64,000 bases of DNA from the NCBI RefSeq assembly GCF_014196635.1, contig NZ_JACIEB010000005.1:125001-189000 (forward strand). Direction: 5' to 3'. Every line of letters starts with the position of its first letter. The stretch's first letter is position 1. Below, piece after piece: positions 9,175 to 18,712 of the stretch. Below the pieces are notes generated by a model. The model did not search any database, had not been told where the DNA came from, and was given only the letters and a program-made list of their open reading frames with translations. Position numbers and translations under genes: made by a program. The stretch is from Sphingobium fontiphilum. GTDB lineage: Bacteria > Pseudomonadota > Alphaproteobacteria > Sphingomonadales > Sphingomonadaceae.

Positions 9175-11106
9175 ATGATCCGCAGCCTTGCTGCCGCCCT
9201 TATCCTTTCGACCGCCATCGCCGGCCCGCTCGCCGCGCAGGAGGCGATCCGGTCGAAGCCGACCGCCCTGCCAGTGAACGACGCCACCCCCGCGCCGAAG
9301 GACGCGCCCTATCCGGGCGGCACCATCCGGCTGGAGGTCGACGCAACCGACATGGTGCAGCGCATCCTGCGCGTGAAGGAAACCATCCCCGTGGCGCAAG
9401 CCGGGCCGATGACCCTGCTGATGCCGCAATGGCTGCCGGGCAATCATGCGCCGCGCGGGCAGATCGAAAAGCTCGCTGGCCTCACCATCACCGCCGACGG
9501 CAAGCCGGTCAGCTGGGTCCGCGATCCGTTGAACGTCTATGCCTTCAACATCGACGTGCCGCAGGGCGCGACCAGCATCGTCGCCCAGTTCCAGTTCCTG
9601 TCCGCCACCCAGCCCAATCAGGGTCGCGTGGTGGTGACGCCCAAGATGCTGAACATCCAGTGGGAATCGGTCTCGCTTTATCCGGCCGGCTATTACACCC
9701 GGCAGATCCCCGTCCAGGCGACCGTCAAATATCCCGCCGGTTGGCAGGCGGCGACAGCGCTGCGCGGCGCCCGCACCGGCGACAGCGTCGCCTATGAGGT
9801 CATCGATTATGAAGCGTTGCAGGACTCGCCCGTCTTTGCCGGCGCCCATTTCAAGGCGGTGGACCTGGGCGGCAACGTAACGCTGAACATCGTGGCGGAC
9901 GATGCCGACGAACTGGATTTCAAGCCCGACCAGATGGCGAAGCACAGGAAGCTGGTGGCCGAAGCGGGCAAGCTGTTTGCCGCCTATCATTTCGACCATT
10001 ATGATTTCCTGCTCGCCATCACCGACGAAATGGGCGGTATTGGCCTGGAACATCATCGGTCTTCCGAAAATCAGGTGGAGCCGGGCTATTTCAAAAGCTG
10101 GGACAAGGGCGATGCGCTGCTCGACCGCAACCTTCTTCCGCATGAATTCACCCATAGCTGGGACGGCAAGTTCCGCCGCCCGAACCTTTTGTGGACGCCC
10201 GATTTCCGCACGCCGATGCAGGACAATCTGCTGTGGGTCTATGAAGGGCAGACGCAATTCTGGGGCTATGTGCTGGGCGCGCGGTCGGGCCTGTTCACCA
10301 AACAGGAGACGCTGGACGCCTATGCGCATATCGCCGCGCGGCTCGACACCGCCAAGGGCCGCGAATGGCGGCCGCTGGAGGACACCACCCATGATCCCAT
10401 CATTTCCGCCCGCCGGCCCAAGGGTTGGACCAGCTGGCAGCGGTCGGAGGATTATTATAACGAAGGGCTGATGATGTGGCTGGAGGCCGACGCCATCATC
10501 GGCAAGGCGACGCGCGGCACGAAAGGCCTCGACGATTTCGCCAGGGCCTTCTTCGGCATCAAGCCGGGCGACTGGGGCCAGGTGACCTATGATCGCAAGG
10601 AACTGATCGACACGCTGAACGGCGTCGCTCCCTACGACTGGGCGGGCTTCTTCCACAAATATGTCGACACGCCGACGCGCGAAACGCCCAAGGGCGGCTT
10701 GACCCTGGGCGGATACAGCCTGGTCTATCGCGAAGAACCCGGCGCCATCACCAAGGCGGCCGAAGGCGCACAGAAGATGGTCGACCAGAGTTTCGGCGTC
10801 GGCCTGATCGTCAAGAATGACGGCGAGATCAGCAGCGTGATCTGGGACAGCGCAGCGTTCAAGGCGGGGCTGGCCACGGGCACGAAGATCATCGCGGTGA
10901 ATAGAGACGAATATTCGGGCGACGTGCTCAAGGCCGCGATCACCGCGGCGAAAGATCCCGCCAGGCCGGTTCAGCTCATCCTAAAGCAGGACAAATATTA
11001 CCGCACTTTGACCCTCGATTATTCGGGTGGGCTGCGCTATCCGCGCCTCGAAAAGACAGGAGAGGGCGAAGGCAGCCTGGACCGGTTGCTGAAACCGAGA
11101 ACATGA
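9175..11106 (+). CDS. Exported M61 family metallopeptidase with PDZ domain
   Basis: A 643-residue protein with a signal peptide (MIRSLAAALILSTAIAGPLAAQ). It has an N-terminal beta domain, then a gluzincin-type zinc site HEFTH in LLPHEFTHSWDGKFRRP, with the downstream Glu in LLWVYEGQTQFWG as third ligand. A C-terminal PDZ-like segment (GVGLIVKNDGEISSVIWDSAAFKAGL) follows. This is the layout of the glycyl aminopeptidase M61 family, probably periplasmic here. GGAGA lies eight bases upstream of the ATG. The gene stands between hisS (divergent) and ppa. Substrates are unknown. Confidence 0.92.
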   Translation: MIRSLAAALILSTAIAGPLAAQEAIRSKPTALPVNDATPAPKDAPYPGGTIRLEVDATDMVQRILRVKETIPVAQAGPMTLLMPQWLPGNHAPRGQIEKLAGLTITADGKPVSWVRDPLNVYAFNIDVPQGATSIVAQFQFLSATQPNQGRVVVTPKMLNIQWESVSLYPAGYYTRQIPVQATVKYPAGWQAATALRGARTGDSVAYEVIDYEALQDSPVFAGAHFKAVDLGGNVTLNIVADDADELDFKPDQMAKHRKLVAEAGKLFAAYHFDHYDFLLAITDEMGGIGLEHHRSSENQVEPGYFKSWDKGDALLDRNLLPHEFTHSWDGKFRRPNLLWTPDFRTPMQDNLLWVYEGQTQFWGYVLGARSGLFTKQETLDAYAHIAARLDTAKGREWRPLEDTTHDPIISARRPKGWTSWQRSEDYYNEGLMMWLEADAIIGKATRGTKGLDDFARAFFGIKPGDWGQVTYDRKELIDTLNGVAPYDWAGFFHKYVDTPTRETPKGGLTLGGYSLVYREEPGAITKAAEGAQKMVDQSFGVGLIVKNDGEISSVIWDSAAFKAGLATGTKIIAVNRDEYSGDVLKAAITAAKDPARPVQLILKQDKYYRTLTLDYSGGLRYPRLEKTGEGEGSLDRLLKPRT

Positions 11107-11143
11107 ACCACCCGCGCAACAACGCATTTTAAAGGGCCCATCC

Positions 11144-11686
11144 ATGAACATCGAACTGATCCCGGTCGGCGACGATCCGCCCAACAGCCTGAACGTCATC
11201 ATCGAAGTGCCGGTCGGCGGCGAGCCGGTGAAATATGAATTCGACAAGGCGTCGGGCGCCCTGTTCGTGGACCGCATCCTGCACACGCCGATGCGCTATC
11301 CGGCGAACTATGGCTTTGTGCCGCACACGCTGTCGCCCGATGGCGATCCGCTGGACGCGCTGGTCATCGCCCGGTCGCCCTTCGTGCCCGGTTCGGTCGT
11401 GCGCGCCCGCCCGATCGCGGTGCTCAATCTGGAAGACGAAGCGGGCGGCGACGAAAAGCTGGTCTGCGTGCCCGACAACAAGACCTTCCCCTATTATTCC
11501 GATGTGGACGAGAAGGACGACCTGCCCGGCATCGTGATGGAGCAGATCGAACATTTCTTCACCCACTATAAGGATCTGGAAAAGACCAAGTGGGTGCGCA
11601 TCGGCACCTGGGGCGGGGCGGAAGACGCCAAGCGCATCACGATGGAAGCCATCGACCGCTACAAGGCGGGAAAGAAGGCGGCGTAA
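11144..11686 (+). CDS. ppa: Inorganic pyrophosphatase
   Basis: A 180-residue family I soluble pyrophosphatase that hydrolyses PPi to phosphate and pulls biosynthetic reactions forward. The signature SPDGDPLDALVI carries the metal-binding aspartates. KYEFDKASGALFVDRIL and YPANYGFVPHT are the usual substrate-binding segments. The length is typical of bacterial hexameric enzymes. AAAGGG precedes the ATG, and a strong terminator follows. Confidence 0.97.
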   Translation: MNIELIPVGDDPPNSLNVIIEVPVGGEPVKYEFDKASGALFVDRILHTPMRYPANYGFVPHTLSPDGDPLDALVIARSPFVPGSVVRARPIAVLNLEDEAGGDEKLVCVPDNKTFPYYSDVDEKDDLPGIVMEQIEHFFTHYKDLEKTKWVRIGTWGGAEDAKRITMEAIDRYKAGKKAA

Positions 11687-11708
11687 GGCGCGCTTTGCAG
11701 AACAGGGA

Positions 11709-11747
11709 AAAAGGGCCGTCCGGTTGGTTCCGGGCGGCCTTTTTTTC
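11709..11747. terminator. Terminator between ppa and the MocR gene
   Basis: GGCCGTCCGG and CCGGGCGGCC form a stem with a six-base loop. It is flanked by an A-run upstream and a run of eight T downstream, so it can act for ppa on the plus strand and, more weakly, for the convergent MocR gene on the minus strand. Confidence 0.85.
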
Positions 11748-11751
11748 ATCC

Positions 11752-13218
11752 TCAGATCAATCGGTCGGCCTCCAGCGCCAGCGCCAGCGGATCGCGCGCG
11801 CGCGGCCGCCGCACATGCAGGCGCGCGTCGGCCTCCGCCAGTCGCTCGACCGCGCCGGTCAGCATCGCTTCGGAAAGTGTGAAAGGCAGGCGCAGGAAGC
11901 GTTCGAACGCGCCGTTGACGCCGAATCGCGGCCCCGGCGCGATGCGCACGCCATGGCTTTCGGCCAGCGCCGCCAGCGCCGTCGCCTCCGGCCGGGGCAG
12001 TTGCGCCCATAGCGACAGGCCGCCGACGGGCGCCTCCACCCGCCAATGGGGCAGTTGCCGCTCCAGTTCCGCCATCAGGTGATCGCGCCGGTTGCGCAGC
12101 ATCAGCGCCCGGTCGCCCAGCCCCACGCCGTCCATCATCAGCCGAGCGACGACCAGCTGGTCGAGCACGGGGCTCGCCATATCCAGCGTGGTGCGAATGC
12201 GGCCCAGCGCGGCGATGGTCTGCGGATCGGCGCGAATCCAGCCGACGCGCAATCCGCCCCAATAGATTTTACTGGCCGATCCCAGTGTGATGACATTGCG
12301 CCCCTGTGGATCGTGCACGGCGACGGGCGGCGGAGCGACGCCCTCCAGCCCCATCGCGACCATGGTTTCGTCGACGATCAGCGGTGTGTGGTTGCGCTGC
12401 GACGCCGCGACCAGTGCGCGCCGCGTCGCCGGATCCATGCAGCGCCCGGTGGGATTGTGGAAATCGGCGATGACATAGGCAAAGCGCGGCGAGGTCTGGC
12501 GGAACGCCGCCTCCATCGCGTCGACATCCCATCCCCGCACCGGCAGACCCACGGGCACCGGCACGACATGGGCGCGCTGCAAAGCCAGTATCGCATTATG
12601 ATAGGTCGGATGGTCGATCACCGCCCGGTCGCCCGGCCCGGCCAGCAGCCGCAGCAGCAACGAAAAGCCATGCTGCGCCCCGTTGGTCACCATGACCTGA
12701 TTCGGCCCGGTCGGGCATCCCCGGCGGGTGAAATGGTCGGCCACCGCCTGACGCAGCGGCATCAGGCCCAGCGGCTCATAGCCAATGTCGCCGAACCAGC
12801 CGGGCAGTTCCGCCAGCGCCGCCTGATAGGCGCCGCCGACCGCGTCCGCCGCGGGCAGCGCGGCATGGGTCCAGTTCAGCACATTGTCGCCGACCGGTCC
12901 GTCCGGCTCGGTCGCATCGGGGCGCGTGCCGCCGGGGGGCATGCGGGTGACGCTGCCCGATCCCTGGCGGCTTTCCAGATAGCCTTCATCGCGAAGCCGG
13001 TCGAAGGCGGCGGCGATGGTGGTGCGGCTGAGCCCCAGCGCGGCGGCCAGTTCCCGTTCGCCGGGCAGCCGGACGTTGAGCGCGATCCGCCCGTCGAGCA
13101 CCAGCATCCGCAGCGCCTGCGCCAGCTGGCGATAGGCGGGTTCGCCGCTGTCGGCGGCGCGCCATGCGCCGAGCAGGCGGATGAGCGAAGGCGGGCGCAG
13201 GGCAGAGGTGGTGGACAT
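11752..13218 (-). CDS. MocR-type transcription regulator (GntR HTH plus aminotransferase fold)
   Basis: A 488-residue protein. The N-terminal 75 residues form a GntR winged helix (LPGERELAAALGLSRTTIAAAFDRLRDEGYL). The rest is a fold type I PLP aminotransferase domain with the pyridoxal-binding lysine in LGSASKIYWGGLRVGW and the conserved IADFHNPTGRCM. MocR proteins use PLP or an amino-acid adduct as effector and usually control neighbouring metabolism genes; no obvious target lies next to it. The ATG at 13218 is preferred to an upstream start that would add an unconserved leader. It converges with ppa. Confidence 0.88.
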   Translation of the reverse strand: MSTTSALRPPSLIRLLGAWRAADSGEPAYRQLAQALRMLVLDGRIALNVRLPGERELAAALGLSRTTIAAAFDRLRDEGYLESRQGSGSVTRMPPGGTRPDATEPDGPVGDNVLNWTHAALPAADAVGGAYQAALAELPGWFGDIGYEPLGLMPLRQAVADHFTRRGCPTGPNQVMVTNGAQHGFSLLLRLLAGPGDRAVIDHPTYHNAILALQRAHVVPVPVGLPVRGWDVDAMEAAFRQTSPRFAYVIADFHNPTGRCMDPATRRALVAASQRNHTPLIVDETMVAMGLEGVAPPPVAVHDPQGRNVITLGSASKIYWGGLRVGWIRADPQTIAALGRIRTTLDMASPVLDQLVVARLMMDGVGLGDRALMLRNRRDHLMAELERQLPHWRVEAPVGGLSLWAQLPRPEATALAALAESHGVRIAPGPRFGVNGAFERFLRLPFTLSEAMLTGAVERLAEADARLHVRRPRARDPLALALEADRLI

Positions 13219-13336
13219 GGCGGCATTCCCGATCTTGGGTGGCTGTGCAGTCCACTTATCGAAGCTGCAGGCCCATGTCACAGGAGAACAAGGCCATTTG
13301 CCAGTCCAATATCACCAAAAAGGCATCAGCCGTCGC

Positions 13337-13666
13337 TCAACCGGTCCGATCCAGCATATCCTCCGCCACTTCCATCAGCAACAGCGGCTCGGGCGGGCTG
13401 TCTTCGATGGCATCGACAAAGGCGGCGCGGGTGGCCGGTTCGTCATAGACCATTTTGGCGTCGAAAGCGGCCTGCCATGCGGCCCTGTCCGGCCATTCGG
13501 CGACACCGATGAAGCGGATGCGGCCATCGCTGCGCTCTTCGCGGTGCAGGCGCGAGCCAAGACTGCCATAACGGGCGCGGATCAGTTCCGTGCCCCGGCG
13601 CCAGGCGGCGCGAAACTGCGCTTCCTTGCCCGGATGCACGAACCAGCCATAAACGGCGACAAACAT
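13337..13666 (-). CDS. ABM-fold (antibiotic biosynthesis monooxygenase-like) protein
   Basis: A 109-residue single-domain protein opening MFVAVYGWFVHPGKEAQFRAAW and containing SRLHREERSDGRIRFIGVAEW and WPDRAAWQAAF, the pattern of the dimeric alpha/beta-barrel ABM family. Members range from monooxygenases to haem-degrading and structural proteins, so no reaction is assigned. It is transcribed towards the MocR gene with a gap of about 120 bases. Co-regulation is possible but not shown. Confidence 0.7.
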   Translation of the reverse strand: MFVAVYGWFVHPGKEAQFRAAWRRGTELIRARYGSLGSRLHREERSDGRIRFIGVAEWPDRAAWQAAFDAKMVYDEPATRAAFVDAIEDSPPEPLLLMEVAEDMLDRTG

Positions 13667-13727
13667 GATGCTTCTCCCGCCAGCGACAACGCGGCGGGCT
13701 GGGGAAAGGTCCGGCGGCGGCCGAAAG

Positions 13728-14354
13728 TCAGAACACCGGGCCTTGCACCGGCCCCTTGGGCGCGGCGGGCTTGGCCGCGCTCAGCGCCTCGACCAGGCCG
13801 GGCGTGCGGCCGTCGCGCTGGGCATAATCGCGGGCCGACATGCCCGCGATGGTGTCGCGCTTGTCGGGATTGGCCCCTTTCGCCACCAGCAGGCGGACGA
13901 GGCCGACATCGCGTAACTGCACTGCGCGGATCAGCGGCGTTTCGCCGCTGTCATTGGTCTTGTCGACCTGTGCGCCGACGCTCAGCAAAAGGGTGACGCC
14001 ATCTTCGAACCGGCCCTGCACTGCGCGCATCAGCGGCGTATTGCCGCTATTGTCAGTGAGGTTGGGATTGGCGCCCTTGCTCAGAAGGAAGCTGAGCCAG
14101 GTCGCATCACGCCGGGCGATCACCAGATGCAGGGCATTTTCGCCAGTGGTGATGTCGCGGCTGTTGATGACGGTCGAACCGGGCTTTTGGAGCAGCGTAG
14201 TCGCTTTCTCGCCGTCGCGATCCTTGACCGCCTTCAGGAAATTATAGGCATCGGAAAACTGCGCCATCGCCGGCGCAGGCAACGCCATGGCGGGAACCGT
14301 CATCGCCGCCAGCAGCGCCGCACGCACCAAAGCCGAAAACCGTCCCTGCTTCAT
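13728..14354 (-). CDS. Exported ankyrin-repeat protein
   Basis: About 208 residues with a signal peptide (MKQGRFSALVRAALLAAMTVPAMA) and four to five ankyrin repeats, for example GENALHLVIARRDATWLSFLL, GNTPLMRAVQGRFEDGVTLLL and GETPLIRAVQLRDVGLVRLL. It ends in an Ala/Pro-rich tail. Ankyrin repeats mediate protein contacts; the partner is unknown and a periplasmic location is inferred. The second of two adjacent ATGs (14354) has the better spacing to GGGG. The gene diverges from the sco gene, with the starts only about 55 bases apart. Confidence 0.83.
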   Translation of the reverse strand: MKQGRFSALVRAALLAAMTVPAMALPAPAMAQFSDAYNFLKAVKDRDGEKATTLLQKPGSTVINSRDITTGENALHLVIARRDATWLSFLLSKGANPNLTDNSGNTPLMRAVQGRFEDGVTLLLSVGAQVDKTNDSGETPLIRAVQLRDVGLVRLLVAKGANPDKRDTIAGMSARDYAQRDGRTPGLVEALSAAKPAAPKGPVQGPVF

Positions 14355-14410
14355 CATTCGCCCCGTTATATTTGCAAATCGGCCTTTAGCAGGGCATGGC
14401 TGGATGCGCC

Positions 14411-15037
14411 ATGAACAAAGCCCTTTTTTCCGCCATCCTGCCGGTCCTTGCCCTGCTTTCCGCCTGCAATATGGGGGCGGGCGGCGACGCATCAAGCCAG
14501 CAGGGCGATCTGGCCGGCGCCCGCATCGGCGGCCCCTTCACCCTGACGAATCAGGATGGCAAAACCCGTCGCTGGAACGATTTCAAGGGCCAGTATCGAC
14601 TTGTCTATTTTGGTTACACCTATTGCCCCGACATCTGCCCGACCGACCTCAACAGGATCATGCAGGGCTTTGCCCGGTTCGAAAAGGCGAGCCCCGCGCT
14701 CGCCGCCAGGGTGCAACCGATGCTGATCAGCGTCGACCCGGAACGCGATTCGCCGGCCGTCCTCAAAACCTATGTCGCAGCCTTCCACCCGCGCCTCATC
14801 GGCCTGACCGGAACGCCCGACGCCATCGCCACGGTGGCGAAGGATTTCGCCGTCCTTTACGGCAAAGAGGAGAGCAAGGGCGCGAGCGGCTATCTCGTCA
14901 ACCACAGCCGCACGCCTTATCTGTTCGGGCCCGATGGCCTGCCGATCGCGCTGGTGCCGGTCGACGATCCGGGGACGCCGCAGGACGATGGCGCGCCCGA
15001 TCAGGTCGCCGCCTTTCTGGCGAAATGGGTGAAATGA
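14411..15037 (+). CDS. Sco1/SenC family copper lipoprotein
   Basis: A 208-residue lipoprotein with lipobox LLSAC at residues about 16-20. A thioredoxin-fold Sco domain carries the copper/redox motif YTYCPDICPTDLNRI (CxxxC) and a later conserved His in VNHSRTPYLFGPDG. Sco proteins deliver copper to the CuA site of cytochrome c oxidase or act as thiol-disulphide reductases at the outer face of the inner membrane. The ATG at 14411 places the lipobox correctly. Its stop overlaps the next start (ATGA), so it is coupled to the YcgN-like gene. Confidence 0.92.
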   Translation: MNKALFSAILPVLALLSACNMGAGGDASSQQGDLAGARIGGPFTLTNQDGKTRRWNDFKGQYRLVYFGYTYCPDICPTDLNRIMQGFARFEKASPALAARVQPMLISVDPERDSPAVLKTYVAAFHPRLIGLTGTPDAIATVAKDFAVLYGKEESKGASGYLVNHSRTPYLFGPDGLPIALVPVDDPGTPQDDGAPDQVAAFLAKWVK

Positions 15038-15459
15038 ATTTCTGGGAACAGCCGCTCGATACGCTGAACCGCCAACAGTGGGAGGCGCTCTGCGACGGTT
15101 GCGGCAAATGCTGCCTGCACAAGGCCGAGGATGAGGATACCGGCCGCATCTATCCCACCAATGTCGCCTGCCGTCTGCTCGACCGGCAAAGCGGGCGCTG
15201 CACCAATTATCGCAAGCGGCGTAATTTCGTGCCCGATTGCGTACAACTGACGCCCGAAAAGACGCGCAGCATCACCTGGCTGCCGCGCACCTGCGCTTAT
15301 CGCCTGCGCGCGGCGGGGGAACCGTTGCCCGACTGGCATTATCTGGTGAGCGGCGACCGCGAAGCCGTTCACCGCGCCGGCCAGTCGGTCCGCGGCTGGA
15401 CCGTGGCGGAGACGGACGCCGGCGATTGGGAACATCATCTTGTCGACCGGGAAATCTGA
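15034..15459 (+). CDS. YcgN-like cysteine-cluster protein (UPF0260)
   Basis: A 141-residue soluble protein with the family's cysteine pattern: WEALCDGCGKCCLHK near the N-terminus, then CTNYRKRRNFVPDC and the conserved RTCAYRLRAAGEPLPDWHYL. Clustered cysteines of this kind often bind zinc or iron-sulphur; the function of the family is not known. It overlaps both neighbours (ATGA with the sco gene, 20 bases with the metallopeptidase gene), so the three genes are probably one transcript. An in-frame ATG at 15025 is an alternative start. Confidence 0.88.
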   Translation: MNFWEQPLDTLNRQQWEALCDGCGKCCLHKAEDEDTGRIYPTNVACRLLDRQSGRCTNYRKRRNFVPDCVQLTPEKTRSITWLPRTCAYRLRAAGEPLPDWHYLVSGDREAVHRAGQSVRGWTVAETDAGDWEHHLVDREI

Positions 15460-16207
15460 ACCCGGCGGCTTTGCCCGGCTGGCGCGCGCGCTGAGGCGCG
15501 GCGGAACAGCTGAACAGACGCCCCTGTTGACCATCGACGGCGCCGCCATGCCGGTGCGGGTGCGCCGGTCGGCCCGGGCGCGCAGCTATCGCCTGTCGGT
15601 CGACCATGCGCGCGGCGAATTGCGCCTGTCACTGCCCACCCGCGCCTCGCTGGCCAAGGCGCTGGCGTGGGCAGGGCAGCATGAAGCCTGGGTCCGCGAA
15701 CAGATGGCCGCCCGCCCGGCGGGCGTGGTGCTGGCCGATGGCGCGGTCTTTCCATTGGAAGGCAGGGACGTGCGCATCATCTGGCGCGCCGACGCGCCAC
15801 GCCAGATGATGCTGGACGCGGACAGGCTGATCGTCGGCGGGGCGGCCGAGTCGGTCGGCCCACGCGTGCTGCGCTGGTTGAAGGCGCGCGCGCTGGCTGC
15901 GCTGGAGGCGGACACGCGCGACCTTGCCGCCCGCCATGGCCTGGCCGTCGCGCGAATCGGCATTGGCGACCCGCGTTCGCGCTGGGGCAGCTGCTCGTCG
16001 GACGGGTCCATCCGCTACAGCTGGCGGCTGATCCTCGCCCCGCCCGACATACGCCGGTCGACCGTGGCGCATGAACTCGCGCACCTGCTCCACATGGATC
16101 ACAGCCCCGCCTTCCACGCCGCCCATGCCCGCATATTGGGCGCTGACCCGAGGCCGGCGCGCGCCTGGCTGAAGGCGCACGGCGCGGCGCTGCATCGCAT
16201 CGGGTGA
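15440..16207 (+). CDS. YgjP/SprT-like metal-dependent hydrolase
   Basis: A 255-residue protein of the YgjP (DUF45) family, annotated variously as M48 or SprT-like. The zinc site HELAH is in STVAHELAHLLHMDHSPAFH, with a further His downstream. RWGSCSSDGSIRYSWRL is the conserved core just before it. The protein is cytosolic, with no signal peptide. The start is probably the TTG at 15440 inside the previous gene, with GGGAA upstream; a later ATG at 15548 would lose N-terminal conserved residues. Biological substrate unknown. Confidence 0.87.
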   Translation: MSTGKSEPGGFARLARALRRGGTAEQTPLLTIDGAAMPVRVRRSARARSYRLSVDHARGELRLSLPTRASLAKALAWAGQHEAWVREQMAARPAGVVLADGAVFPLEGRDVRIIWRADAPRQMMLDADRLIVGGAAESVGPRVLRWLKARALAALEADTRDLAARHGLAVARIGIGDPRSRWGSCSSDGSIRYSWRLILAPPDIRRSTVAHELAHLLHMDHSPAFHAAHARILGADPRPARAWLKAHGAALHRIG

Positions 16208-16259
16208 GTTCCCACCACGCCCATGGCATCGCGGGATCACGCGCCCTAAATGAAGGACC

Positions 16260-18671
16260 GTGACCGCCCAACTTCCCCCGTCCATAACCGGCTGGTTCGC
16301 CGCCCGCGGATGGTCGCCGCGACGGCACCAGATGGCGATGCTGGCGGCGGCGCGGGCCGGCCGCCATGCGCTGCTGGTCGCGCCAACCGGGGCGGGCAAG
16401 ACACTGGCCGGGTTCCTGCCGACTCTGACCGACCTGATCGAACGACCGACCGACGGGCTGCACACCCTCTATGTCTCGCCCTTGAAGGCGCTGGCCGTCG
16501 ACGTGCGGCGCAACCTGCTCGACCCCATCGCCCAGATGAGCCTGCCCATCCGCGTCGAAACCCGCACCGGCGACACCCCTGCCGATCGCAAGGCACGCCA
16601 ACGTGTGCGTCCGCCGCAGATATTGCTCACCACGCCCGAATCGCTGTCGCTGTTGCTATCGCATGAAGACAGTTTCCTGCTGTTCGCCGATCTGCGGACC
16701 ATCATCATTGATGAAGTCCATGCCTTCGCCACGCAGAAGCGGGGCGACCTGCTGGCACTGTCGATGGCGCGGTTGCAGGCCATCAACCCCGGCCTGCGCC
16801 GCGTCGCCCTCTCAGCAACGGTCGCCGATGCCGACGCCTATCGCGCCTGGCTGGCCCCCCATGCCGCCATCGAATCGGTGGAGGCGGTGATGGGGGAGGC
16901 GGGGGCCGATCCCAATGTCGCAATATTGATCCCAGAAGGCCGGGTGCCATGGTCAGGCCATTCGGGCAAATATGCCGCAGGCCAGGTGATGGCCGAGATC
17001 GCGCGGCGGCGCACGACCCTGGTCTTCTGCAACACGCGGGGGCTGGCTGAACTCATCTTTCAGGAACTCTGGTCGGTCAACGACGCCAACCTGCCCATCG
17101 CCATCCATCATGGCAGCCTGTCGGTGGAGGCGCGACGCAAGGTCGAGGGAGCGATGGCGGAGGGGCGGCTGCGCGCGCTGGTCGCCACCGCTTCGCTGGA
17201 CCTCGGCGTCGATTGGGGCGATGTCGACTGCGTCATCCAGATGGGGGCGCCCAAGGGCAGCTCGCGCCTGTTGCAGCGGATCGGCCGCGCCAATCACCGG
17301 CTCGACATGCCGAGCGAGGCGATCCTGATTCCCGGCAACCGCTTCGAATATCTGGAGGCGCGCGCCGCTTTGGATGCCGTCGAGGCTGGGGAACGCGACG
17401 CCGACGATTTTCGCCCCGGCGGCCTCGACGTGCTGGCCCAGCATGTCATGGCCATGGCCTGCGCCGCGCCCTTCCACGAGGAGGACATGCTGGCCGAAAT
17501 CCGTTCGGCTCTGCCCTATGCCGACCTCTCCGCCGAAGCCTTCGCCCATGTGGTGCAGTTCATCGCGGGCGGCGGCTATGCCCTGCGCGCCTATGACCGT
17601 TTCCAGCGGCTGACCCAGGAGGCGGACGGCGCATGGCGGGTCAGCCATCCGCGCTTCGTGCAGCAGCACCGGCTGAACGCGGGGATCATCGTCGATCAGC
17701 CCGCGCTCGCGGTGCGCTTCGCCAATGGGCGAAAACTGGGCACGGTGGAGGAGATGTTCGCCGCCACGCTGCGGCCGGGCGACTGCTTCTTCTTTTCCGG
17801 CATGGCGGTCGAAGTGGTACGGATGGACAGCGCCGACCTGACCGTGCGAGCGACCAGCCGGTCGGCGCGCATCCCCAGTTGGGGCGGCACGCGCATGGCG
17901 ATGTCGACGCGGCTGGCCGACCGGGTGCGGCGTTTTCTGGCCGATCCCGGGCAATGGCGCCGCTTTCCCGACGATGTGCGCGAATGGCTCAACATGCAGC
18001 AATATCGGTCGGTGCTGCCGCAACCGGGGCAATTGCTGGTCGAAACCTTCCCCCATGAAGGGCGGCATTATATGGTCTGCTACAGTTTCGAAGGGTGGAA
18101 CGCGCACCAGTCGCTGGGCATGCTGCTGACCCGGCGGATGAATGCGCAGGGGTTGATGCCCATGGGCTTCGTGTCGAACGACTATGCGCTCGCCATTTAC
18201 GGCCTCAAGCCCGTGACCGATCCGGCCAGCCTGTTCACGCCCGACATATTGGACCATGAATTTGTCGAATGGGTGGAGGAATCAAGCCTGCTCAGGCGCG
18301 CCTTCCGCGACGTGGCGGTGATTTCCGGGCTGATCGAGCGGCAGCATCCCGGCAAGCGCAAGACCGGGCGGCAGGTGACCTTTTCCACCGACCTCATCTA
18401 TGACGTGCTGCGCAAATATGAGCCGGGCCACATGCTGCTGAAGGCCGCATGGGCCGATGCGCGGGCGCGGATGACCGATGTCGGGCGTCTGGGTGACCTC
18501 ATTGACCGGGCGGCGGGAACGATGGTGGTGAAGGCGCTGGACCGGGTCAGTCCGCTGGCCGTGCCCGTGCTGATCCTGATCGGGCGGGAACAGGTGGCGC
18601 AGCATGATGTCGACGACGCGCTGCTGATCGAGGCGGAGGCGCTGATCGCGCAGGCGATGCGCGCCGATTGA
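16260..18671 (+). CDS. Lhr-type DEXH helicase, ligase-associated
   Basis: An 803-residue superfamily 2 helicase. Motif I is VAPTGAGKTLAGFLP, motif II IIIDEVHAF (DEVH), motif III LSATVADAD, and motif VI LQRIGRANHRLDMPSEAIL. A long C-terminal Lhr-core region follows. The size fits the short Lhr form that accompanies a DNA ligase and the PdeM phosphoesterase in many proteobacteria, thought to act in DNA repair. The GTG start at 16260 is preceded by AAGGA. Its usual partner pdeM is 3 kb downstream on the other strand, separated by a TonB receptor. Confidence 0.9.
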   Translation: MTAQLPPSITGWFAARGWSPRRHQMAMLAAARAGRHALLVAPTGAGKTLAGFLPTLTDLIERPTDGLHTLYVSPLKALAVDVRRNLLDPIAQMSLPIRVETRTGDTPADRKARQRVRPPQILLTTPESLSLLLSHEDSFLLFADLRTIIIDEVHAFATQKRGDLLALSMARLQAINPGLRRVALSATVADADAYRAWLAPHAAIESVEAVMGEAGADPNVAILIPEGRVPWSGHSGKYAAGQVMAEIARRRTTLVFCNTRGLAELIFQELWSVNDANLPIAIHHGSLSVEARRKVEGAMAEGRLRALVATASLDLGVDWGDVDCVIQMGAPKGSSRLLQRIGRANHRLDMPSEAILIPGNRFEYLEARAALDAVEAGERDADDFRPGGLDVLAQHVMAMACAAPFHEEDMLAEIRSALPYADLSAEAFAHVVQFIAGGGYALRAYDRFQRLTQEADGAWRVSHPRFVQQHRLNAGIIVDQPALAVRFANGRKLGTVEEMFAATLRPGDCFFFSGMAVEVVRMDSADLTVRATSRSARIPSWGGTRMAMSTRLADRVRRFLADPGQWRRFPDDVREWLNMQQYRSVLPQPGQLLVETFPHEGRHYMVCYSFEGWNAHQSLGMLLTRRMNAQGLMPMGFVSNDYALAIYGLKPVTDPASLFTPDILDHEFVEWVEESSLLRRAFRDVAVISGLIERQHPGKRKTGRQVTFSTDLIYDVLRKYEPGHMLLKAAWADARARMTDVGRLGDLIDRAAGTMVVKALDRVSPLAVPVLILIGREQVAQHDVDDALLIEAEALIAQAMRAD

Positions 18672-18712
18672 TCCGCGCCGGCTTTTGCCCCCCCGGCGCG
18701 GATCGGATCAGG